A stretch of 44,982 nt of DNA, from assembly GCA_029780075.1 (NCBI GenBank), contig JAKOZI010000269.1:1-44982 (forward strand), given 5' to 3'. The DNA comes from Pseudomonadota bacterium. Its GTDB lineage: Bacteria; Pseudomonadota; Gammaproteobacteria; Burkholderiales; Rhodocyclaceae. Below the pieces are notes generated by a model. That model did not search any database. It worked only from the letters and a program-made list of their open reading frames with translations, and was not told where the DNA came from. The position numbers and the translations under genes are program-made. Shown here in pieces: positions 25,044 to 33,510 of this stretch (its first letter is position 1; each line of letters opens with the position of its first letter).

Positions 25044-25843
25044 TATCTGATCCAGTCGGGCTTGGGGCGTGTGCCCTCCGATACGGTGAGGACTTCGTAG
25101 CTCGTTTCAGTGACGAGGATGGTGTGCTCCCACTGCGCCGACAGGCTATGGTCTTTGGTGACGATGGTCCAGCCGTCGGCCATGGTGCGGATCGCTGCTT
25201 TACCGGCGTTGATCATCGGCTCGATGGTGAACACCATCCCGGACTCGAGTCTGATGCCGGTATTTGGGCGACCGTAGTGAAGGACTTGCGGCTCTTCGTG
25301 GAATTTCGCGCCGATGCCGTGCCCACAAAACTCGCGGACCACCGAATACCCCGATTGCTCCGCATGTTGCTGGATTGCATGCCCGATGTCACCGAGGTGG
25401 GCGCCCGCCCTGACCTGTGCGATGCCCAACCAGAGGCATTCGAAAGTAACCTCGCAGAGTCTGCGCGCCTGCACCGACGTCTCGCCGACCTGGAACATGC
25501 GGCTGCTGTCGCCGTGGTAACCGTCGCTGATTACCGTGACGTCGAGATTGACTATGTCACCGTTCTTGAGCTGACGGTCGCCGGGAACGCCATGACAGAC
25601 CTGATGGTTGATTGAGGCGCAGATCGACTTCGGATAAGGTCTGTAGCCGGGTGGAGCATAGTTGAGCGGCGCCGGGATGCAGCGTTGAACATTCACGATA
25701 TAGTCGTGACAGAGTTGGTCGATCTCGCCAGTGGTGACTCCCGACCTGACATGCGGCGCGATGAAGTCGAGAACCTCGGCCGTCAGGCGGCCGGCAACAC
25801 GCATTTTCTCGACTTCTTGGGGGGATTTTTTGCTGATGCTCAT
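25043..25843 (-). CDS. map: Methionine aminopeptidase type I
   Basis: Map removes the initiator methionine from new proteins. The five metal ligands are in place: Asp101 and Asp112 ([16 protein letters not shown]), His175 ([11 protein letters not shown]), Glu208 (FTIEPM) and Glu239 (QWEHTI), with substrate-side His84. At 266 residues it is a standard bacterial type I enzyme without an N-terminal extension. It is the first gene of a map-glnD pair; a perfect hairpin at 25925-25948 lies just upstream and would separate it from the convergently placed or preceding unit. Confidence 0.96.
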   Translation of the reverse strand: MSISKKSPQEVEKMRVAGRLTAEVLDFIAPHVRSGVTTGEIDQLCHDYIVNVQRCIPAPLNYAPPGYRPYPKSICASINHQVCHGVPGDRQLKNGDIVNLDVTVISDGYHGDSSRMFQVGETSVQARRLCEVTFECLWLGIAQVRAGAHLGDIGHAIQQHAEQSGYSVVREFCGHGIGAKFHEEPQVLHYGRPNTGIRLESGMVFTIEPMINAGKAAIRTMADGWTIVTKDHSLSAQWEHTILVTETSYEVLTVSEGTRPKPDWIR

Positions 25844-25924
25844 GCGTTCAGGTCGCCGGCAGGGGGAGGAGGGGGAAGGATAAAGGAACCGGGGAGCTTA
25901 GGCAATTTGCCACCTGGTGAATGC

Positions 25925-25948
25925 ACCCCTGCCGGACTCGGCAGGGGT
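25925..25948 (-). terminator. Perfect hairpin, terminator-like, after the Rap1a-like gene
   Basis: ACCCCTGCC (25925-25933) and GGCAGGGGT (25940-25948) form a nine-base stem with a six-base loop. It lies about 100 bases downstream of the minus-strand Rap1a-like gene and 80 bases upstream of map. There is no clear T run, so rho-independent action is not certain. Confidence 0.5.
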
Positions 25949-26044
25949 TGCCATCGCGGGACGGCATGCCCTGTCAGTCTCTCGAGTTATGGGTCTCTGC
26001 CAGGGAGAGGTCGCCGCAGCACAGCCGCACGAGTGGATCGTTTT

Positions 26045-26401
26045 CTACTTGGTGATCGCGGCGTTGCGACCGGAAAACTGGTCGCTAAGTCGAAAAGCCG
26101 CATCACTGAACTGCCCCAGCGGTTTGTCCGTGCAATAGCGATTGATATGCTGTTCGACCGTTCCACTCGAAATCGCCGAAACCTGCTGGCTTGGGTTGGC
26201 GTAGTTGTGACCACTGAGCACGCCGCGTACCCAGGCGACGTAGAGTGCTCGTTGCTCGACATCGTCTTTCGACGCAGACCAGGCACGGCAAGACATGTCG
26301 TCAAAGCCGAGAATCTTGAGCGGCACTGCCGCGCCGGCATTCGTCGCCAATAGCGCGGCAAACGGTAGGGCAGTGTGCAGCATCAAATTCCATCGGAACA
26401 T
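26045..26401 (-). CDS. Small secreted protein, Rap1a/Tai-like
   Basis: From ATG 26401 (GAGGAG seven bases upstream) it is 118 residues with a Sec signal peptide, MFRWNLMLHTALPFAALLAT followed by NAGAA. The mature part has two cysteines (MSCRAW; NRYCTDK) and the pattern YVAWVRGVLSGHNYANPS, which recalls the Rap1a immunity-protein family of secreted T6SS immunity proteins. No toxin or secretion gene is near, so an immunity role is not supported by context. A longer frame upstream to 26560 lacks a ribosome binding site. Confidence 0.6.
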   Translation of the reverse strand: MFRWNLMLHTALPFAALLATNAGAAVPLKILGFDDMSCRAWSASKDDVEQRALYVAWVRGVLSGHNYANPSQQVSAISSGTVEQHINRYCTDKPLGQFSDAAFRLSDQFSGRNAAITK

Positions 26402-26558
26402 CAAGGGGCTCCTCGCACGGTGAACGGATCGATTCCGCAATTTTCGTCTGTAACGCGGGGCCAGTCCATGCCCATCGGCGCGGCCGGCGACTAGGAGAGC
26501 CAAAAATCGATGTCGCCGCAGGTACAATTGAAGCCATATATTCGCTGGCGAAGGAACC

Positions 26559-27167
26559 ATGAGCGGACATCTCTACATTGTCACGGCCCCTTCCGGTGCC
26601 GGGAAGACGACTCTGGTGCGCTTGTTGCTGGAGAACGATCCGGGAATCTGTGTGTCCATTTCTCACAGCACGCGCAGCCCGCGAACTGGTGAACGCGACG
26701 GCGTCCACTATCATTTCGTTGCCGTGCAGGATTTTCTGGAAAAAGTCCGTAAGGATGAGTTCATCGAATGGGCTCAAGTGCATGGCAACTACTATGGCAC
26801 ATCGAGGAGCGGTATCGAGTCGGCCTTGGAGGTTGGCCAGGACGTGCTGCTTGAGATTGACTGGCAGGGGGCGCAGCAGGTGCGCCGATTGTTCCCCGCG
26901 GCGATCGGCGTGTTCATTCTACCGCCCTCGCTCGACGCGCTGGAGCGTCGTCTTTGCGAGCGGGCCACCGACAGCGCCGCAACGATCGCTCTGCGCGTGG
27001 CCGCGGCGCGCGATGAGATGCGGCATGTGGCCGAATTCGACTATGTTATTATCAACGACGATCTGCAGCGCGCGCTGCACGACCTGTTGGCGGTGATTCG
27101 CGCCGCACGTCTCCGTTACGCTGCGCAGCGACGGCGCCATTCCATCCTGTTCGCAACAATGCTCTGA
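26559..27167 (+). CDS. gmk: Guanylate kinase
   Basis: Gmk phosphorylates GMP to GDP. The P-loop APSGAGKTTLV is at residues 10-20, followed by SISHSTRSPRTGERDGVHYH (GMP-binding) and EWAQVHGNYYGTS. At 202 residues the size is normal. It heads a plus-strand run gmk-rpoZ-spoT, a conserved betaproteobacterial order that links guanine nucleotide supply with ppGpp. Start ATG 26559 keeps the usual MSGHLYIVTAPSGAG beginning; GAAGGAACC precedes it. Confidence 0.97.
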   Translation: MSGHLYIVTAPSGAGKTTLVRLLLENDPGICVSISHSTRSPRTGERDGVHYHFVAVQDFLEKVRKDEFIEWAQVHGNYYGTSRSGIESALEVGQDVLLEIDWQGAQQVRRLFPAAIGVFILPPSLDALERRLCERATDSAATIALRVAAARDEMRHVAEFDYVIINDDLQRALHDLLAVIRAARLRYAAQRRRHSILFATML

Positions 27168-27185
27168 CTCTTCTGGGAGATTTGC

Positions 27186-27392
27186 ATGGCAAGAGTGACC
27201 GTAGACGATTGTCTGCACCGTATTCCGAACCGTTTTCAGATGACCTTGGCGGCCACTTACCGCGCCCGTCAGATCACCGCTGGGGCATCACCTCTGGTCG
27301 ACCCGGGTCGGGACAAGCCGACGGTAATTGCGCTGCGCGAAATCGCCGGCGGCCGGGTCGGTCTGGAAGTCCTCAACCGCGGTCAGGCCTGA
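27186..27392 (+). CDS. rpoZ: RNA polymerase omega subunit
   Basis: Omega assists folding of the beta-prime subunit and forms part of a ppGpp site in proteobacterial RNA polymerase. The 68-residue protein begins [20 protein letters not shown], the standard start, and carries [17 protein letters not shown] at 27175-27179 precedes ATG 27186. It lies 18 bases after gmk and 26 bases before the proposed spoT start. Confidence 0.97.
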   Translation: MARVTVDDCLHRIPNRFQMTLAATYRARQITAGASPLVDPGRDKPTVIALREIAGGRVGLEVLNRGQA

Positions 27393-27418
27393 CTTTCACC
27401 CCACCGGTTGGGCAGTGT

Positions 27419-29629
27419 GTGATCAGGGATCCGGTTGCCGTAGCCAGCCTGTCCGGTGAATTGCCGGTGGCTGACAACGCCCCGCTGTCGCCTCATCCAG
27501 AAGACGATCCCGCTTATCAGGTTTTCATCGACAGTCTGAGCTATCTTCCGCCCGAAGAAATTCAGGTCGTACGGGAGGCGTATCTGTTCAGCGAGGCTGC
27601 GCATCGTGGGCAGCTGCGCCTGTCTGGAGAACCCTACATTACTCACCCCCTGGCGGTTGCCGGTGCGATCGCTGAATGGCAGATGGATGTGGAGGGGGTG
27701 GTTGCGGCGCTGCTGCACGACGTGATGGAGGACACGTCGGTGGGCAAGGTCGAGATTGCCGAGCGCTTTGGCAAACCGGTCGCGGACCTGGTCGATGGAC
27801 TGTCGAAGCTCGACAAGATCGAGTTCCAGTCGCACGAGGAGGCGCAGGCGGAAAACTTCCGCAAGATGCTGATGGCCATGGCACGCGATTTGCGTGTGGT
27901 GCTGATCAAGCTTGCCGATCGCCACCACAACCTGCAGACGATGGCTGCCGTCCGCGCCGACAAGCGCCGCCGTATCGCCCGTGAGACACTGGAGATTTAC
28001 GCACCGATCGCCAGTCGGCTCGGCCTCAACAAGCTTTTCCGCGAGTTGCAGGATCTCTCGTTTCAACTGATTTATCCGATGCGCGCGCGTGTTCTGGCGC
28101 GTGCGCTCAAGGCGGCACGTGGCAACCGTCGCGAGTTGCTGTCGCGAATCCTGGAAGGCCTCACGGGCAAGCTGGACGAGGCGGGTATAGAGGCGCGGGT
28201 GTTCGGTCGCGAGAAGGGGCTGTACTCGATCTATCGCAAGATGCTGGACAAGCGTCTGTCATTCTCGCAGGTGCTCGATGTATACGGCTTTCGAGTGCTG
28301 GTCAATGATGTCCCCACCGCCTACCTCGCTCTTGGCGCGCTGCACGGCCTCTATAAACCAGTGCCAGGGAAGTTCAAGGACTATATCGCGATTCCCAAGC
28401 CCAACGGCTATCAGTCGCTGCATACTACGCTAATCGGTCCGCATGGCACCCCATTCGAGCTGCAGATTCGCACCGAGGCGATGGACAATGTCGCCCAGGA
28501 AGGCGTTGCCTCGCATTGGCTGTACAAGGACAGCGAGGACTTCGGTGCCGAACTGCAGCAGAAGACGACCAAGTGGTTTCACTCGCTGCTCGACCTGCAG
28601 AGTGCGACCGGCGATTCGTCCGAGTTCTTCGAGCACGTCAAGGTGGATCTCTTTCCGCACGAGATCTACGTGTTCACGCCCAAAGGCAAGATCATCGCCC
28701 TGCCGCGCGGTGCCACGGTGGTCGATCTGGCGTATGCGGTGCATACCGATATCGGCAACCACTGCGTTGCTGCGCAGGTCAATTTCAAGCTCATGCCATT
28801 GGCGACCGAACTGACCAACGGTGACCGGGTCGAGGTGGTCACTGCCGCCGATGCCCATCCGAGCGTGGCCTGGATCAGTCACGTCAAGACTGGCAGGGCG
28901 CGCAGCAAGATCCGCCATTACCTCAAAACAGCACACCATGACGAGTCGACCGCGCTTGGCGAGAAGATGTTGAACCAGGAGTTGCGGACGCTTGGCGTGG
29001 TTGCCTCTGAGCTACCGGTTTCAAGTTGGAAGAACGTGCTGCGAGATTCCGGCAACAAGCTGATCAAGGAAGTGTACACCGATATCGGGCTGGGCTTCCG
29101 CCTTGCCGGGGTGGTTGCCCGTCGCCTGCTGGCGCGCGAGGATACGCCACAGCCGGCCGACAAGTCGCCGGCGTCCCTGGTCATTCGTGGCACCGAAGGC
29201 ATGGCCGTGCAGTTTGCGCCCTGCTGCCAGCCGATCCCGGGCGATCCGATCATCGGCTCGATCTGGAAGGGCAAGGGTCTGGTCATCCATACCCATGATT
29301 GTCCGGCCATCCGCAAGGCGCGTAGCGCCAAACCGACGAAGTGGCTTGACGTCGAGTGGGAACCGGAGCCCGGCAAGCTGTTCAGCGTGCGCTTGCTGAT
29401 CATGGTACAGAACACGGTTGGTGCTCTTGGACGCATCGCCACCGAGATATCACGTTCCGGCACCAACATCGAGCACGTCAATATGGAAGAAAAGCATCCG
29501 GGACTGTACACCACGCTGCACTTTACGGTGCAGGTCGCCAGTCGTACTTCCCTGGCGCGTCTGATGCGCAGCGTGCGTCGCATTCCAGAAGTCGTGCGCA
29601 TTACTCGGGATCAGGGGCTCACTGCTTGA
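27419..29629 (+). CDS. spoT: Bifunctional (p)ppGpp synthetase/hydrolase SpoT
   Basis: From GTG 27419 the protein is 736 residues, normal for SpoT. Domains in order are the HD hydrolase (AALLHDVMEDTS, His100-Asp101), the synthetase (RVLVNDVPTAYLALG and YIAIPKPNGYQSLHT), TGS (HEIYVFTPKGKIIALPRG), a helical/zinc-finger region (QFAPCCQPIPGD) and a C-terminal ACT domain. Both catalytic halves appear intact, so it should make and degrade the alarmone. No strong ribosome binding site marks the start; the frame is open further upstream through rpoZ, so the start is uncertain by tens of residues. Its TGA overlaps the TTG of dadA. Confidence 0.95.
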   Translation: MIRDPVAVASLSGELPVADNAPLSPHPEDDPAYQVFIDSLSYLPPEEIQVVREAYLFSEAAHRGQLRLSGEPYITHPLAVAGAIAEWQMDVEGVVAALLHDVMEDTSVGKVEIAERFGKPVADLVDGLSKLDKIEFQSHEEAQAENFRKMLMAMARDLRVVLIKLADRHHNLQTMAAVRADKRRRIARETLEIYAPIASRLGLNKLFRELQDLSFQLIYPMRARVLARALKAARGNRRELLSRILEGLTGKLDEAGIEARVFGREKGLYSIYRKMLDKRLSFSQVLDVYGFRVLVNDVPTAYLALGALHGLYKPVPGKFKDYIAIPKPNGYQSLHTTLIGPHGTPFELQIRTEAMDNVAQEGVASHWLYKDSEDFGAELQQKTTKWFHSLLDLQSATGDSSEFFEHVKVDLFPHEIYVFTPKGKIIALPRGATVVDLAYAVHTDIGNHCVAAQVNFKLMPLATELTNGDRVEVVTAADAHPSVAWISHVKTGRARSKIRHYLKTAHHDESTALGEKMLNQELRTLGVVASELPVSSWKNVLRDSGNKLIKEVYTDIGLGFRLAGVVARRLLAREDTPQPADKSPASLVIRGTEGMAVQFAPCCQPIPGDPIIGSIWKGKGLVIHTHDCPAIRKARSAKPTKWLDVEWEPEPGKLFSVRLLIMVQNTVGALGRIATEISRSGTNIEHVNMEEKHPGLYTTLHFTVQVASRTSLARLMRSVRRIPEVVRITRDQGLTA

Positions 29630-30861
29630 AGGTTCTGGTGATCGGTGCGGGTGTCGTTGGCGTCACCAGTGCCTGGTATCTGGCCAAAGCGGGGCATCAG
29701 GTGACGGTGCTTGATCGTCAGCCTGCCGCAGGACTGGAAACCAGCTTTGCCAATGGCGGACAGATTTCAGTCTCGCACGCCGAACCGTGGGCCAACCCGC
29801 ATGCTCCGCTGCGTGCCTTGTCCTGGATGCGGCGCGAGGACGCGCCACTGTTGTTCCGCCTTCGCTGGGATGCAGCCTTGCTGGACTGGAGTCTGCGTTT
29901 TCTGCGCGAGTGCAGCACACGGCGGACGCGCGACAACATGCGCCAGATCGTCAACCTGGCGCTCTACAGCCGTCGCCAGTTGCAGGCGCTGCGCGCCGAA
30001 ACCTCGCTGGTTTACGACCATCTCGAACGCGGTATTCTGCACGTATATACCGATCGTCGCGAGTTTGCTGCTGCCATCGAGGCGGCGGTACTGATGCGCG
30101 AGCTTGGCTGCGAGAGACGTACGGTGAGCGTCGACGAGTGCATTGCCATCGAGCCGGCTCTAGCAGAGGCACGCGCGCTGCTGGTCGGCGCGGACTATAC
30201 GGCAGCCGACGAATCCGGTGATGCGCATCGCTTCACCCAGCAGCTTGCCGCCCGCTGTGCGGCGCGCGGCGTCGTTTTTCACTATGGTGCCACGGTCGAT
30301 CGGTTGAACACCGCAGCGGGCCGGATCGACGGCGTGCAGGTCGGCAGCAAGCAGCATCAGGCCGACGTCTACGTCGCCGCACTCGGCAGTTACACGCCGC
30401 TGTTGCTGCGCCCGCTTGGTCTGCGACTGCCGGTGTATCCGGCCAAAGGCTATTCGGCTACCGTGCCGCTGACCGAGGACAGCGTCGCGCCAAGCGTCAG
30501 TCTCACAGACGACGGTCACAAACTCGTATTTTCGCGTCTTGGCCAGCGCCTGCGAATCGCCGGAACAGCCGAATTCAATGGTTACAATACCGAACTCAAT
30601 CCGGTGCGTTGCACTGCGCTGATGCTGCGGGCCGGTGAACTGTTTCCAGCTTTGCGTCCCGCCGGGGAGACCGTATTCTGGTGTGGTCTGCGCCCGGCGA
30701 CGCCGTCCAACGTGCCGCTCATCGGCCGTTCGGCAATCCCCAATCTTTACCTCAACACCGGCCACGGTACGCTAGGCTGGACAATGGCCTGCGGCTCGGG
30801 CGCTGCTTTGGCCGATATCATCAGCGGCCGCTCACCCGAGTTGTCTTTCCGGTTCCTTTAA
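29626..30861 (+). CDS. dadA: D-amino acid dehydrogenase, small subunit type
   Basis: A 411-residue FAD-dependent oxidase of the DAO family, beginning KVLVIGAGVVGVTSAWYLAK with the Rossmann glycines and ending with GHGTLGWTMACGSGAALADI, both typical of DadA, which deaminates D-alanine and other D-amino acids at the membrane. The start is TTG 29626, which overlaps the spoT TGA (TTGA), so translation is coupled to spoT. Another FAD-dependent amine oxidase is a possible alternative but the two signatures favour DadA. No racemase gene is next to it. Confidence 0.8.
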   Translation: MKVLVIGAGVVGVTSAWYLAKAGHQVTVLDRQPAAGLETSFANGGQISVSHAEPWANPHAPLRALSWMRREDAPLLFRLRWDAALLDWSLRFLRECSTRRTRDNMRQIVNLALYSRRQLQALRAETSLVYDHLERGILHVYTDRREFAAAIEAAVLMRELGCERRTVSVDECIAIEPALAEARALLVGADYTAADESGDAHRFTQQLAARCAARGVVFHYGATVDRLNTAAGRIDGVQVGSKQHQADVYVAALGSYTPLLLRPLGLRLPVYPAKGYSATVPLTEDSVAPSVSLTDDGHKLVFSRLGQRLRIAGTAEFNGYNTELNPVRCTALMLRAGELFPALRPAGETVFWCGLRPATPSNVPLIGRSAIPNLYLNTGHGTLGWTMACGSGAALADIISGRSPELSFRFL

Positions 30862-30880
30862 GCGCATACAGGAGAACAGC

Positions 30881-31675
30881 ATGAGCACAGTGATTTACGA
30901 GGTCAGTGGTCATGTCGCCACATTGACCCTCAACCGGCCGGAATCGCTCAACGTACTCAATCTGGCGATGATCGACGACCTGCGTACGACGACAGCACGC
31001 GCCGCTTTTGATCCCGACGTACGTGCGGTCGTGTTGCGCGGCGCCGGCGATCATTTCATGGCCGGCGGCGACCTCAAATGGTTTCGCGACCAACTGGCGA
31101 TGTCGCCGCAGCAGCGGCAAATACGCTTCGAAGAAATGATCGCCGTCGCGCATACCTCCATCCTCAGCCTCAAGGGCATGCCGAAGCCGGTGATTGCCGC
31201 CGTGCATGGTGCCGTTGCGGGCTTCGGAATGTCGCTGATGATGGCCTGTGATCTGGTCGTTGCAGCCGACAATGCTTACTTCACTCTGGCCTACAGCAAC
31301 ATAGCCCTGTCTCCAGACGGTGGTGCGACCTGGTCCTTGCCGAGGCAGGTCGGCCTCAAACAGGCGATGGAGATTGCCCTCCTCGGCGACCGCTTCGACG
31401 CTACGTGTGCTCGCGAACTGGGGCTGCTCAATCGCGTCGTGCCGCTGGCACAGTTGACGGCCGACGCCGAGGGTCTGGCACAGCGTCTGGCCGCCGGTCC
31501 GGCCGCTGCATTCGCACGCACTAAAGCCTTGTTGAATCAGTCGCTGGACACCACTCTGGAAACTCAACTGCACGCCGAACAGCGGGCCTTTGCAGCCTGT
31601 GGTGCGCATCCCGATTTTAACGAGGGTTTGGCCGCCTTCTTCGAGCGTCGTAAGGCATCCTACGATCGGAACTGA
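30881..31675 (+). CDS. Enoyl-CoA hydratase/isomerase family protein
   Basis: A 264-residue crotonase-fold protein. The oxyanion-hole segments are AGGDLK (residues 61-66) and HGAVAGFGMSL (109-119). IALSPDGGATWSLPRQVG places Asp146 where hydratases have a catalytic Glu, as in PaaG-type isomerases, so an isomerase is as likely as a hydratase. AGGAGAA precedes ATG 30881. It follows dadA by 19 bases and precedes tatD by 8 bases. The substrate is unknown and no beta-oxidation partner is close. Confidence 0.88.
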   Translation: MSTVIYEVSGHVATLTLNRPESLNVLNLAMIDDLRTTTARAAFDPDVRAVVLRGAGDHFMAGGDLKWFRDQLAMSPQQRQIRFEEMIAVAHTSILSLKGMPKPVIAAVHGAVAGFGMSLMMACDLVVAADNAYFTLAYSNIALSPDGGATWSLPRQVGLKQAMEIALLGDRFDATCARELGLLNRVVPLAQLTADAEGLAQRLAAGPAAAFARTKALLNQSLDTTLETQLHAEQRAFAACGAHPDFNEGLAAFFERRKASYDRN

Positions 31676-31683
31676 GCTTCGGC

Positions 31684-32472
31684 GTGCTGATTGACACGCA
31701 TTGCCACCTTGCTGCGGCCGCATTTGCAGGTGACCGCGACGAGGTGGCTGCCATGGCACGGGCATTTGGGGTGTCAAGCATGCTCGTCCCGGCGGTCGAT
31801 GTGGCGAGCTTCACCGAAGTCAGGGAATGCTGCGCGCGTCATGCCGGATGTGTCCCGGCTTACGGTATCCATCCGTTTTTCGTCAAGTCCGCTGGCGAGG
31901 CCGATCTGGAGGCATTGCGCGAGTGGCTGCAGCGTGCTTCAGACGGAACGCAAAGGCCGGTTGCCGTCGGTGAAATTGGCCTTGACTTCTTTGTCGCTGA
32001 TCCGGATGTCGAGAAACAGGAGTATTTTTTCGTCGAGCAACTCAAGATTGCCCGTGAAACGGATCTGCCGGTGCTCTTGCACGTGCGCCGCTCGGTGGAT
32101 CAGGTGCTCAAGTATCTGCGCCGCATCACCGTCCGGGGTGGGATTGCTCACGCCTTCAACGGTAGCCGCCAGCAGGCGGACGAATTTGTCCGGTTGGGTT
32201 TTCGACTCGGCTTTGGCGGTGCCCTGACCTACTCCGGCTCGACGCGTATTCGCCACCTGGCCGCTACGCTGCCTCTGGCTTCGATAGTGCTTGAAACTGA
32301 TGCCCCGGACATGCCGCCCGGGTGGCTGGCGGGTGGCCGGAACACGCCGGCGCAGTTGCCGCGGATCAACGCCGTGCTGGCCGAGTTACGCGGCATCGAC
32401 GCCAACGATCTGGCGCGTGCCACAACGCTGAATGCCCTGGCCGTGTTGCCTCGGTTGCGTTCGGCCGATTGA
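31684..32472 (+). CDS. tatD: TatD family metal-dependent deoxyribonuclease
   Basis: A 262-residue TIM-barrel hydrolase with metal ligands in IDTHCHL (His6, His8), GEIGLDFF (Glu97) and a late ETDAPDMPPGW segment with the conserved Asp. TatD enzymes act as 3'-5' exonucleases in DNA repair or degradation. The start is GTG 31684, 8 bases after the enoyl-CoA hydratase gene. It ends the gmk-to-tatD run; a 186-bp gap follows in which I see no gene. Confidence 0.88.
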   Translation: MLIDTHCHLAAAAFAGDRDEVAAMARAFGVSSMLVPAVDVASFTEVRECCARHAGCVPAYGIHPFFVKSAGEADLEALREWLQRASDGTQRPVAVGEIGLDFFVADPDVEKQEYFFVEQLKIARETDLPVLLHVRRSVDQVLKYLRRITVRGGIAHAFNGSRQQADEFVRLGFRLGFGGALTYSGSTRIRHLAATLPLASIVLETDAPDMPPGWLAGGRNTPAQLPRINAVLAELRGIDANDLARATTLNALAVLPRLRSAD

Positions 32473-32658
32473 TCGGGTAGGGTACGGCCTGACGGCCCGG
32501 GATGCCCAAGTTCAGAACGGGTAAACGGTAGGCCAGAGAATCAAAAGAATATCAACCAAGGAACTTCTCGGCCGGCGCGGAATCAATGCGGCACCTCCGG
32601 TCAGGCACACTGATCTCGAAAGGCATATTGCCGAACGCAAACCCTGGCATCCTCCATT

Positions 32659-33417
32659 ATGAAAAATCGCTTCGATAGACCTGTGGCCACCTGTGTGGCT
32701 GTAAAGAAGGCCGTCCCTGTCGTGCCGCACTACCTGCAGGCCCACTATTGGTGGGCCTATGTTCATCCGCGCGCGGTACATGTCTTCGAGCGGCAATGGC
32801 TGGTGAACCTGATTCTCTGGGGTAACTACAAGCGCCTGTGCAATGCGGTGCTGCATGATTACGGCCACCGCTTGCCTGGGCGCACACTGCAGATTGCCTG
32901 TGCGTACGGTGACCTGACGCCGCGGCTGGCCGACTGTGTAACCTCGGACGGGTCGCTGGAAATCGTCGATATCCTGCCGATCCAGTTGGAGAATCTGGCC
33001 AGCAAGCTGGAACGCGATGCACCGATCAAACTTCACTGCATGGATTCTGCAGCATTGGGTTTTGCCGATGCCAGTTTTGACCGGGCGCTGTTGTTTTTTT
33101 TGTTGCACGAGCAGCCGCAGGCCGTACGCGAGCGGACGCTGGCCGAGGCCCTGCGGGTTGTTCGTCCTGGTGGTACGTTGACCATCGTGGACTATGCTCC
33201 GCCCAGCCGTTTCAACCCGCTACGGTACTTCTGGAAGCCGGTCCTCGACCGGCTGGAACCCTTTGCCCGCGACCTCTTCAGCGAGGAGGTCACGGCCTGG
33301 CTCCCGAAGGCAGGGGGCTTCGTCTCGATGGGCAAGCAGAGCTTCTTTGGTGGCATGTATCAGATGTTGACGCTACAGGTTGCCGAAACAGGGCATGAGC
33401 GACAAGCTGGCGGGTAG
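32659..33417 (+). CDS. rquA: Rhodoquinone biosynthesis protein RquA
   Basis: RquA converts ubiquinone to rhodoquinone by transferring an amino group from SAM, on a methyltransferase-like fold. This 252-residue protein has the family block HYWWAYVHPRAV and FERQWLVNLILWGNY (residues 29-57) and a non-standard SAM motif IACAYGDLTPRLA (79-91) in place of GxGxG, as RquA proteins have. It lies immediately upstream of frdABCD on the same strand, which matches the known need of fumarate reductase for low-potential rhodoquinol. A simple methyltransferase is the alternative, but the opening block argues against that. Confidence 0.85.
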   Translation: MKNRFDRPVATCVAVKKAVPVVPHYLQAHYWWAYVHPRAVHVFERQWLVNLILWGNYKRLCNAVLHDYGHRLPGRTLQIACAYGDLTPRLADCVTSDGSLEIVDILPIQLENLASKLERDAPIKLHCMDSAALGFADASFDRALLFFLLHEQPQAVRERTLAEALRVVRPGGTLTIVDYAPPSRFNPLRYFWKPVLDRLEPFARDLFSEEVTAWLPKAGGFVSMGKQSFFGGMYQMLTLQVAETGHERQAGG

Positions 33418-33510
33418 ATCAGCAGCGGGTCTGGCCGGGGTTTGTGGTGCGGCCTGACTTTTCGGACAATGATCGTGGCCGGCGATGCCCGGTACGAGAA
33501 AGGATGAAGC

